Assembly: GCA_022837245.1 (NCBI GenBank)
Contig: JALHHX010000137.1
Coordinates: 1-6,445, forward strand
Source of the DNA: Lentisphaerota bacterium
GTDB lineage: Bacteria; Verrucomicrobiota; Kiritimatiellia; RFP12; UBA3636
DNA length: 6,445 nucleotides
Reading direction: 5' to 3'
This document shows positions 1-5,456 of the stretch, piece by piece. A model generated the notes under the pieces. It searched no databases and was not told where the DNA came from. It saw nothing but the letters and a program-made list of their open reading frames with translations. Numbering within the stretch: position 1 is the first letter of the stretch; each line of letters begins with the position of its first letter. The translations under genes and the position numbers were made by a program.

Positions 1-59
1 GCCTGGGCTGGATGACGCCGAGGGAGGAGATGGAAGCACACCTCGCCGGAACGGGCTGA
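1..59 (+). CDS. C-terminal tail of a probable IS30-like transposase (5' end outside window)
   Basis: One plus-strand frame is open from the left edge to a TGA at 57-59 and encodes 18 residues, LGWMTPREEMEAHLAGTG. The LGW-x-TP-x-E pattern is typical of the extreme C-terminus of DDE transposases of the IS30 type, where a 'CLG(W/F)xTPxEV' motif closes the integrase core. The catalytic residues lie outside the window, so family and intactness cannot be judged. It is the only likely plus-strand gene here and runs towards the minus-strand genes. The sequence after the stop (about 160-190, GTGTTGCGCTGGCTATTGG) recalls the GTGTTGCA-type ends often seen in IS30 elements, but no matching inverted end is visible. 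An unrelated integrase or a chance frame remains possible. Confidence 0.4.
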   Translation, partial: LGWMTPREEMEAHLAGTG

Positions 60-145
60 GCAACGGCGAAGAAAAATCCGGGCATGGCGCAGCTGCGGCT
101 CCGTGCCATAATGGGCGCACTTCACACGAAGGGGTCTGCACAGCT

Positions 146-161
146 CCCGCCGGGCGGCGGG
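146..161. repeat. GC-rich inverted repeat (hairpin)
   Basis: CCCGCC (146-151) pairs perfectly with GGCGGG (156-161) around a GGGC loop. No T-tract follows on either strand, so it is not a standard intrinsic terminator. It lies about 90 bases after the putative transposase stop and may belong to the end of that element. Confidence 0.45.
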
Positions 162-282
162 CGTGTTGCGCTGGCTATTGGCTAACGAGGCTCGATTGCG
201 AGTGATGAATGTATTGTTTTAATACGGCTCTCTCGCCTAAGCCGTGGATTCTTTGACAACGTTTCCGAAACAGCAACGCGTC

Positions 283-314
283 CGACCTGCTCCGCAACTT
301 CAATTAGCAGGTCG
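283..314. repeat. Perfect 9-bp inverted repeat with 14-nt spacer
   Basis: CGACCTGCT at 283-291 is the exact reverse complement of AGCAGGTCG at 306-314, separated by 14 bases. There is no T-tract on either side. It could be a hairpin, a protein-binding dyad or a remnant of a mobile-element end; the sequence does not decide between these. Confidence 0.5.
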
Positions 315-391
315 TCATATTAAACGGCGGTTCGTATTGTTGTTCGGGGCACATCTATCAGATTCATCCCTATTGCTTGGTCAAAAGAACT

Positions 392-405
392 GTGGCAAAA
401 GCCAC
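392..405 (-). terminator. Possible weak intrinsic terminator downstream of the PNP gene
   Basis: On the minus strand GTGGC-TTTT-GCCAC forms a 5-bp stem with a 4-nt loop, followed by AGTTCTTTTG, an interrupted T-rich tract. It lies about 40 bases past the PNP stop, where the operon should end. The stem is short and the tail imperfect, so the call is tentative. Confidence 0.35.
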
Positions 406-445
406 TGAAAACGACAATTCGACAAAGGAATGCGGGGGATGTCGT

Positions 446-1267
446 TCAGATATTCGCAAGAAAGTTCTTTAGGACGGCGGACATTTTGGCGGCGTTGCGT
501 TCGGCGCAGTCGATGACGTCGGTACCGGATAGGTTCACACCGGCCAGGCCCGAAGCCATGTTGCTGACGAAGGCGAGTCCCGCCACTTTCATCCCGCAGG
601 AGCTTGCGAACATAGCCTCTGGCACCGTGGACATCCCGACGAGATCCGCACCCAGTATTTCGTATGCTCGAATTTCTGCAGGTGTTTCGTAAGAAGGGCC
701 GGCGGAAAAAGCATAAACTCCGGTGGTCAGGTCGAAGCCCGCTTCTTTACCTGCAGCCTTCAACATTTCGACAAGTTCAGGGGTGTACACATGCGTCTGA
801 TCTGGAAAACGCGGTCCGAACTCTGCCACGTGCGGTCCTGCGAGAGGCGAGAGGTGGTTCATGCGGATGTGGTCTTTAATGATCACTACATCGCCCACGT
901 TGAGATTGCGGCGAATGCCGCCTGAAGCGTTTGTTATAAGGAAGGTTGGCACACCAAGACGGCGCGATATTTCGGCCGGCATGACGATCGCCTCCCATGA
1001 CGCGCCTTCGTACCAATGACGACGTCCGAAAAAGGCGATCGCCGTGCCTCCAGACGGCAATTCAAGCAACGCCAGCCGCCCGGAATGCCCGATAACAGTG
1101 ACGTCGCCAAAATTCGGCACGTCTGTGTACGGCACCTCCGCAAGCACATTCAGGCCTTCCACGGCAGCGCTCCAGCCGGAGCCAAGCATGAGGGCGCAAG
1201 AGGGCTTTGACCCGCGTATCAAAGCCGGGAGTGACGCAAAGGCTTCGTCGAATAATTTTATGTCCAT
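446..1267 (-). CDS. Purine nucleoside phosphorylase, trimeric PunA/XapA type
   Basis: This cytosolic enzyme cleaves purine (deoxy)ribonucleosides with phosphate to free base and (deoxy)ribose-1-phosphate in purine salvage. Read from the ATG at 1267 it has 273 residues, the usual size for the trimeric class. Visible family motifs are GSG at 29-31 (phosphate loop), H61 in GHSG, RRHWYEG at 82-88, TNASGG at 112-117, GPSYETPAE at 190-198 with the base-binding Glu at 194, GMSTVPE at 211-217 (Met and Ser contacting ribose and phosphate), and SNMASG with Asn236 at the usual purine-contacting position. A TTG three codons upstream (1276) is in frame, but the ATG has TGGGA about 10 bases upstream and is preferred. 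The gene begins 32 bases after the ribBA stop and is probably the last gene of that operon. Exact base preference (guanosine/inosine versus xanthosine) cannot be told. Confidence 0.93.
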   Translation of the reverse strand: MDIKLFDEAFASLPALIRGSKPSCALMLGSGWSAAVEGLNVLAEVPYTDVPNFGDVTVIGHSGRLALLELPSGGTAIAFFGRRHWYEGASWEAIVMPAEISRRLGVPTFLITNASGGIRRNLNVGDVVIIKDHIRMNHLSPLAGPHVAEFGPRFPDQTHVYTPELVEMLKAAGKEAGFDLTTGVYAFSAGPSYETPAEIRAYEILGADLVGMSTVPEAMFASSCGMKVAGLAFVSNMASGLAGVNLSGTDVIDCAERNAAKMSAVLKNFLANI

Positions 1268-1299
1268 TTGGATCAAATCCCACTGACAGGCGCCAGCCT

Positions 1300-2505
1300 T
1301 CAGTACATGTGCCCCATTTTGTCTTTTTTAGACTTGAGGTATTTGGAATTCCATTCTCCGGGTTCGACAACAATTGGCACGCGCTCCACCACCCTCAGGC
1401 CATAGCCTTCGACGCCCTTGATTTTCTGAGGATTGTTTGTGAGAAGGCGCATGTCCTTTATGCCGAGATCCGAGAGTATCTGCGCTCCGATGCCGTAGTC
1501 GCGTAAATCCGGGGCGAAGCCGAGCGCGATGTTCGCCTCGACCGTGTCCAGCCCGTTCTCCTGGAGATGGTAGGCGTGGAGCTTGTTTCTAAGGCCGATT
1601 CCCCTGCCCTCCTGGCGCATGTAGAGCAACACGCCGCGCCCTTCCGCCGCTATGGCTTTCATTGCCGCATGGAGCTGGTCGCCGCAATCGCACCGGGCGG
1701 ATCCCAGCACATCGCCCGTGAAACATTCGCTGTGGACGCGCACCAGCGGCGGACCGCCATCGGAGAGGTCGCCCATCACAAGTGCGAGGTGCTGGAAGTC
1801 GTCTATTCGAGAGCTGTACATACGCAACCTGAAATGACCGTACTTCGTCGGCATATCGACATCCTCTTCGCAGGTCACGAGTGTTTCGCAGCGCATCCGG
1901 TACGATATGATGTCCGCCACCGAGCCCAACTTGAGGTTGTGTTTTTTGCAGAAATCCACCACATCGGCGAGGCGCGACATATTGCCGTCGTCCTTCATCA
2001 TCTCGCAGCAGAGCCCACACGGTTTGAGGCCAGCAAGTTTCATCAGGTCGACCGTGGCCTCGGTATGGCCGGCGCGCTGCAGGACGCCGCCCGGACGCGC
2101 TTCGAGCGGGAACATGTGGCCGGGACGACGGAAGTCTTCGGGCTTGGCGTCGTCCTCAACGGCTTTGAGCGCCGTGATGGAGCGCTCGCAAGCAGAAATG
2201 CCGGTGGTGGTGCTCCTGTGGTCTATCGAGACCGTGAACGCCGTCTGGTGGGTGTCGGTGTTCGTCGCCACCATCTGCTCTAGTCCGAGCTTTTCCGTGA
2301 GAGACTTCTCCATAGGCATGCAGATCAGGCCTTTGGCATATGTCGCCATGAAATTGACGTTCTGAAGCGTGGCATGTTCCGCCGCGCATATCACGTCGCC
2401 TTCGTTTTCACGGTCGGCGTCATCGACAAACACCACGCATTTGCCTGCGCGCAGGTCCTCGAAGATTGACTCAAGCGAATCGAATTTGACTGAAGCGATA
2501 TCCAT
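1300..2505 (-). CDS. ribBA: Bifunctional 3,4-dihydroxy-2-butanone-4-phosphate synthase / GTP cyclohydrolase II
   Basis: This enzyme supplies both riboflavin precursors: the N-terminal half converts ribulose-5-phosphate to dihydroxybutanone phosphate plus formate, and the C-terminal half opens GTP to the diaminopyrimidine. At 401 residues it has the normal RibBA length. The RibB part (about 1-200) shows DDADRENEGD at 28-37 and RAGHTEATVDL around H147. The RibA part (about 208-401) shows VHSECFTGDVLGSARCDCG, with zinc ligands C261, C272 and C274, then RQEGRGIGL at 297-305, DLRDYGIGAQIL and LTNNPQK near 355-361. All key residues look intact. The ATG lies 15 bases after the oadB stop with no clear Shine-Dalgarno sequence, and it is embedded in a 15-bp palindrome. 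No FMN riboswitch is seen upstream, and no other rib gene is in the window. Confidence 0.97.
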   Translation of the reverse strand: MDIASVKFDSLESIFEDLRAGKCVVFVDDADRENEGDVICAAEHATLQNVNFMATYAKGLICMPMEKSLTEKLGLEQMVATNTDTHQTAFTVSIDHRSTTTGISACERSITALKAVEDDAKPEDFRRPGHMFPLEARPGGVLQRAGHTEATVDLMKLAGLKPCGLCCEMMKDDGNMSRLADVVDFCKKHNLKLGSVADIISYRMRCETLVTCEEDVDMPTKYGHFRLRMYSSRIDDFQHLALVMGDLSDGGPPLVRVHSECFTGDVLGSARCDCGDQLHAAMKAIAAEGRGVLLYMRQEGRGIGLRNKLHAYHLQENGLDTVEANIALGFAPDLRDYGIGAQILSDLGIKDMRLLTNNPQKIKGVEGYGLRVVERVPIVVEPGEWNSKYLKSKKDKMGHMY

Positions 2506-2518
2506 TTACAGTGTAAAT
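2504..2518. promoter_or_regulatory. Perfect 15-bp palindrome overlapping the ribBA start codon
   Basis: ATTTACA-(G/C)-TGTAAAT has two perfect 7-bp arms around one central base. The left arm on the plus strand includes two bases of the ribBA ATG. As RNA, AUUUAC-ACU-GUAAAU would form a 6-bp AU-rich hairpin covering the first two start-codon bases. As DNA it resembles a dimeric repressor operator. Its role is inferred, and no regulator gene is nearby. Confidence 0.45.
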
Positions 2519-2520
2519 CA

Positions 2521-3909
2521 TCAGGCGCCCAGCAACGCCATTATGACGCCTGCGGCGACAACCGATCCAATCTGACCTGAGAGGTTTGCGGCCATCGCCT
2601 GGAAAATAAGATAGTTGCCTGAATCGTATTCCTGTCCGACGTTGTGCGACACACGCGCCGCCATCGGGAAGGCGGACATGCCTGCCGATCCAATAAGCGG
2701 GTTGACCGGGTTGTCCTTCCAGACTTTATTCACTATTTTGGCGAAAATCACGCCACCCGCCGTGCCCACGACAAATGCGAGTAGGCCGAGGAGCAGAATT
2801 GCGATGGTGACTGGCGCTAGGAACTTGGACGCCTCGAGCTGCATGCCCACGCCGAGTCCGAGCAGGATCGTGGCGATGTTGGAGACTTCGTTTTGCAGAC
2901 AGTTTGAGAGGCGCTCCGCCACGTGGCACTCACGCACGAAGTTGCCGAAGCAGAAGCTGCCTAGAAGCGGCAATGCCGGCGGCAGGAACAGAACGCAGAT
3001 CAAGAGCACGAGAAGCGGGAAAAGGACAAGCTCCTTGCGCGAGACCTCGCGGTTGACAGGCATTCTTATTTTGCGTTCGGCATCTGTCGTCAGCGCGCGC
3101 ATGACGGGCGGCTGGATCAACGGAACCAGCGCCATGTAAGAATACGCCGCCACGGCGATCGAGCCCATCAGATCTGGAGCGTACCTAGATGAGAAGTAGA
3201 TGGAGGTGGGGCCGTCTGCCGCGCCGATTATCGCCACGGCGCACGCCTGCTTGATATCGAAGCCAAACCCGAATATCTCGCTCACTGCAACGACCCCAAT
3301 AAGCGTGCCGAACACGCCGAGCTGGGCCGCGGCGCCGAGCAGCGCGAGACGCGGGTTGGCGATCAGCGGCGAGAAGTCGCACATCGCGCCGATGCCCATG
3401 AAGATAAGAATCGGCAGCAATTCGTTTCGCACACCGCCTTCGAAGATAATAGAGAGAAATCCATGTGATTCGATGAGACCGGAACCGGGAGAGTTGGCGA
3501 GTATCGCGCCAAATCCGATGGGGATCATCAGCAGCGGCTCCACTCCCTTGGCAACTCCAAGATAGAGCAACAGGAAGCCAACAAGCACCATTATCAGGGA
3601 CTTGATGCCCATTATTGTTGTGCGCGCCGTCTTCGTTCCCTTGAAGATTATGCCGTCTTCTTCGACTTCACTCGGTTCCCCCTTAACGATGTCAATCTTG
3701 TTGATGAACTTGGCGAGGCCAGTTGACTGCACTATCTTCTTCATGCCCCCGCTTAGACTCATCTCGACTTTGTCCGCAGCGGCGTCTGTAGCAGGAACAT
3801 CAACCACAGTGGCTGGCGCCAATTCCGCCGATAGCGCATCGTCCTGCGCCATAACACCTGTCGCGCAAAACGCGACGCCTATCATCATAAGAGCAGCAAA
3901 TTTCCTCAC
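2521..3909 (-). CDS. oadB: Sodium ion-translocating decarboxylase, beta subunit (OadB/GcdB/MmdB family)
   Basis: This integral membrane subunit of biotin-dependent decarboxylase pumps couples decarboxylation of carboxybiotin to Na+ export. From the GTG at 3909 it has 462 residues. Residues 1-21 (MRKFAALMMIGVAFCATGVMA) look like a signal peptide or first membrane span, followed by an Ala/Asp-rich linker to about 95, then the polytopic core. The Na+-site motifs are intact: GAADGPT with D232, AYSYMALVP with Y258, and NPLIGSAGMSAFPMAAR with N403, G407, S412 and R419, matching Klebsiella OadB D203, Y229, N373, G377, S382 and R389 in order and near-exact spacing. The GTG overlaps the oadG stop as GTGA, with AGGTG four bases upstream. 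The frame extends upstream to 4047 but would then overlap oadG and replace the signal peptide with non-membrane sequence. Substrate cannot be assigned because the alpha subunit is not here. Confidence 0.95.
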   Translation of the reverse strand: MRKFAALMMIGVAFCATGVMAQDDALSAELAPATVVDVPATDAAADKVEMSLSGGMKKIVQSTGLAKFINKIDIVKGEPSEVEEDGIIFKGTKTARTTIMGIKSLIMVLVGFLLLYLGVAKGVEPLLMIPIGFGAILANSPGSGLIESHGFLSIIFEGGVRNELLPILIFMGIGAMCDFSPLIANPRLALLGAAAQLGVFGTLIGVVAVSEIFGFGFDIKQACAVAIIGAADGPTSIYFSSRYAPDLMGSIAVAAYSYMALVPLIQPPVMRALTTDAERKIRMPVNREVSRKELVLFPLLVLLICVLFLPPALPLLGSFCFGNFVRECHVAERLSNCLQNEVSNIATILLGLGVGMQLEASKFLAPVTIAILLLGLLAFVVGTAGGVIFAKIVNKVWKDNPVNPLIGSAGMSAFPMAARVSHNVGQEYDSGNYLIFQAMAANLSGQIGSVVAAGVIMALLGA

Positions 3910-4058
3910 TTGGCACCTGCTTTCTCGTCTTTGCCAGGGTGCTTGGCCACGTACGCGCTCATCATCTTCAGGCCCCAGGAGAGGAAAGCCAAAAACAAAA
4001 ACACGCATACAATGCCCAGAACCACGACCAGCCAAGTCTGTGCCCATATATCACTCAT
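3906..4058 (-). CDS. oadG: Short OadG-like gamma subunit of the sodium-pump decarboxylase
   Basis: This 50-residue protein has one predicted membrane span (about residues 8-30) containing VVVLGIVCVFLFLAFLSWGL. The Gly followed by V-x-F-L-F-L-x-x-L is the hallmark of OadG-type gamma subunits, which anchor and assemble the alpha and beta subunits. The span is followed by KMMSAYVAKHPGKDEKAGAK, a short Lys-rich hydrophilic tail. It is shorter than classical OadG (about 80 residues), lacking most of the C-terminal domain that contacts the alpha subunit. The ATG at 4058 has AGGAT at 4067-4071, eight bases upstream. Its TGA overlaps the oadB GTG by 4 nt, indicating translational coupling. Position directly before oadB supports the assignment; the alternative name is 'OadG-related small transporter subunit'. 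Confidence 0.82.
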   Translation of the reverse strand: MSDIWAQTWLVVVLGIVCVFLFLAFLSWGLKMMSAYVAKHPGKDEKAGAK

Positions 4059-4066
4059 ATCGATTT

Positions 4067-4071
4067 ATCCT
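4067..4071 (-). promoter_or_regulatory. Ribosome binding site of the short oadG gene
   Basis: AGGAT on the minus strand lies eight bases before the ATG at 4058. It fixes the start of a gene too short to be called by length alone. Confidence 0.6.
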
Positions 4072-4111
4072 GTTGTTTCATTTGTTGTTTAAAGGAACAG
4101 TGCGGCACGCT

Positions 4112-4216
4112 TCATCCGCCTCGCTTGAAGAGCGTCACAATCAGGGCGATTACCAATACGACGAAAGTAATCGCCACGGTCAAACTAACGACAACCCACA
4201 ATGGCGACCAGTACAT
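4112..4216 (-). CDS. Undescribed 34-residue single-span membrane peptide, first gene of the pump operon
   Basis: A small frame from the ATG at 4216 encodes 34 residues: MYWSPLW, one long hydrophobic span (about 6-29, containing VVVSLTVAITFVVLVIALIV), then TLFKRGG, a positive end predicting a cytoplasmic C-terminus. No named family is recognised. Support for translation: GGGGGTG at 4221-4227 lies four bases before the ATG and can pair with the 16S tail (one G-U), and a strong promoter predicts transcription starting about 35 bases upstream. It precedes oadG by 53 bases and may be a second small subunit or assembly factor of the Na+ pump, perhaps a diverged OadG duplicate. The frame continues upstream to 4471 inside the aminotransferase gene, but that part is an antisense-frame shadow with no protein character. 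Confidence 0.6.
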   Translation of the reverse strand: MYWSPLWVVVSLTVAITFVVLVIALIVTLFKRGG

Positions 4217-4220
4217 GCAA

Positions 4221-4227
4221 CACCCCC
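4221..4227 (-). promoter_or_regulatory. Ribosome binding site of the 34-residue peptide
   Basis: GGGGGTG on the minus strand, four bases before the ATG at 4216, matches the GGAGGTG consensus except for one G that can still wobble-pair. It selects this ATG over the longer upstream frame. Confidence 0.55.
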
Positions 4228-4257
4228 GCTTTTCCGGATGAATCAAACATGCAGCTG

Positions 4258-4286
4258 ATTGTACCACTTGCCGCAGTTTATGACAA
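4258..4286 (-). promoter_or_regulatory. Sigma-70-type promoter of the Na+ pump / ribBA / PNP operon
   Basis: On the minus strand TTGTCA (4286-4281) and TACAAT (4263-4258) each match consensus at five of six positions and are separated by exactly 17 bases. A TGG directly before the -10 adds an extended -10 element. It begins seven bases after the aminotransferase stop codon. Transcription would start near 4251, leaving a leader of about 35 bases before the 34-residue peptide. No terminator for the aminotransferase is visible, so read-through from upstream is also likely. Confidence 0.7.
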
Positions 4287-4292
4287 CTTGTT

Positions 4293-5456
4293 TTAAGAAC
4301 GCAATCCGTTGCAAAAATCCTTGAGGCGGGCCATGCCTTCTTCGATTTCCTCGAAACCGCATGCGTAGCTGAAGCGCAGGTTTTCGTCAGCGCCGAAGGA
4401 TACGCCTGGAACAGCTGCCACATGCTTTTCGGCGATGAGCCTTTCGGCGAAAGTCTGTGAATCGAGGCCAAACGCCGAAATGTTCGGAAAGATGTAAAAG
4501 GCGCCCTTAGGACGCTTGCACTCGATTCCGTCGATTCCGCCCATCAATTCATAAATGCGGTTGTTCCGGGCTTCAAAGGCGTCTAGCATCGGCTGGATGA
4601 TCAAATCCGGCGTATGCAGCGCCTCCAGCGCACCGTACTGGGCGAATGTCGCGGGAGCTGATGCATTGTGGCTTTGAACAGTTGTCATAGCGTCGATCCA
4701 ATCGGCCGGACCGGCCGCGTAACCGATGCGCCAGCCTGTCATCGCGTAGGCCTTCGAGAAGCCGTTGACGGTCAGCGTGCGCTTGAAGAGTTCTGGGGAA
4801 AGCGATGCTATGCTGACGTGTTTCTTTCCGCCGTAGATCATTCGCTCGTAGATTTCATCGGCGATGATTTTGATGTCGTGTTTGACGCATACTTCGCCGA
4901 GCGCCGCGAGCTCTTCGCGCGTGTAGACCAGGCCGGTGGGATTGGATGGACTGTTAATCACCACGGCCACGGTCTTGTCCGTGATCACGGACTCGAGCAG
5001 CTCGGGAGTGATCTTGAATCCGTCGGCGTCAGCGCCCTTTACGAATACGGGGACTCCGTATGCAAGGCGCACCATCTCGGGGTAGCTCAGCCAATATGGG
5101 GCCGGGATGATCACCTCGTCGCCTGGGTTGAGAAGCGCGGCGAAGGCTATTGAGAGCGACATTTTGGCCCCGCCGCTAACGATGACGTTAGCCGGCGCGT
5201 ACTCGAGCCCGTTGTCCTTGGCCAACTTGTCCGAAATGGCCTTGCATAGCGCGGGGAGGCCTCGGGCGGGGGTGTACTTTGTCATGCCGTCGGCAAGCGC
5301 CTTGACGGCTGCTTGCTTTATGTTTTCAGGGGTGTCGAAATCCGGTTCTCCTGCGGCGAAGCTGCACACCTCGACTCCTTCCGCGACGAGCGCTTTTGCT
5401 TTTGCCGAAATCGCGAGCGTGGCAGATGGTTGGATGTCACTTATAGTTTTATTCAT
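4293..5456 (-). CDS. Class I PLP-dependent aminotransferase, probable aspartate aminotransferase (subfamily I-beta type)
   Basis: This cytosolic enzyme transfers the amino group between an amino acid (probably aspartate) and 2-oxoglutarate. It has 387 residues, normal for the AAT-1b group found in bacteria such as Thermus and Bacillus. Motifs in order: AAGEPDFDTP at about 34-43, YTPARGLP at 61-68, PAPYWLSYPEM at 118-128, NSPSNPTG at 168-175 with N172, ADEIYE with D200 and Y203, VNGFSKAYAMTGWRIGY with the Schiff-base Lys at K235, and RFSYA with the substrate-carboxylate Arg at R361. All catalytic residues are present. The ATG overlaps the stop of the upstream kinase gene by 8 nt and has no strong Shine-Dalgarno, suggesting translational coupling. 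A related specificity (prephenate, alanine or aromatic substrates) cannot be excluded from sequence alone. Confidence 0.93.
   Translation of the reverse strand: MNKTISDIQPSATLAISAKAKALVAEGVEVCSFAAGEPDFDTPENIKQAAVKALADGMTKYTPARGLPALCKAISDKLAKDNGLEYAPANVIVSGGAKMSLSIAFAALLNPGDEVIIPAPYWLSYPEMVRLAYGVPVFVKGADADGFKITPELLESVITDKTVAVVINSPSNPTGLVYTREELAALGEVCVKHDIKIIADEIYERMIYGGKKHVSIASLSPELFKRTLTVNGFSKAYAMTGWRIGYAAGPADWIDAMTTVQSHNASAPATFAQYGALEALHTPDLIIQPMLDAFEARNNRIYELMGGIDGIECKRPKGAFYIFPNISAFGLDSQTFAERLIAEKHVAAVPGVSFGADENLRFSYACGFEEIEEGMARLKDFCNGLRS

Larger units (their letters stand above)
60..445. other. Non-coding stretch between putative transposase tail and PNP gene
   Basis: No convincing gene is seen on either strand. 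One plus-strand frame stays open from the edge to about 202, but it lacks a start and has Gly/Arg/Ala-rich, non-protein-like composition. The stretch holds a GC hairpin (146-161), a short inverted repeat GTATT/AATAC (211-225), the palindrome GTTTC-C-GAAAC (261-271), a perfect 9-bp inverted repeat (283-314) and a terminator-like hairpin (392-405). No tRNA, rRNA or riboswitch signature was recognised. It probably contains the right end of the element whose transposase ends at 59, followed by the 3' flank of the PNP gene; the boundary between them cannot be placed. Confidence 0.5.

Noticed and set aside
146..161. GC hairpin as an intrinsic terminator
   Set aside because: No T-run follows on either strand.
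1268..1276. TTG start of PNP three codons upstream of the ATG
   Set aside because: The Shine-Dalgarno-like TGGGA is then one base from the TTG, too close, whereas the ATG at 1267 is well spaced.
1567..2283. 238-codon plus-strand open frame opposite ribBA
   Set aside because: It is antisense to a fully conserved RibBA, and its His/Val/Arg-rich composition reflects reverse reading of ribBA codons; no family motif or ribosome binding site.
2506..2520. FMN riboswitch before ribBA
   Set aside because: Only 15 bases separate oadB and ribBA, far too little for the conserved FMN aptamer, and no such motifs were seen.
3910..4047. Upstream extension of the oadB frame beyond the GTG at 3909
   Set aside because: The extra 46 residues are Arg/Gly-rich, overlap most of oadG in another frame and would bury the signal-like segment; the GTGA overlap with an AGGTG site explains the start better.
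4055..4081. Eight-codon frame (MKQQDKSI) whose TGA overlaps the oadG ATG
   Set aside because: No ribosome binding site precedes it, and such short frames arise easily by chance; the AGGA inside it serves oadG.
4217..4471. Upstream part of the frame that contains the 34-residue peptide
   Set aside because: It lies within the 3' end of the aminotransferase in another frame and lacks protein character; the promoter and ribosome binding site place the start at 4216.
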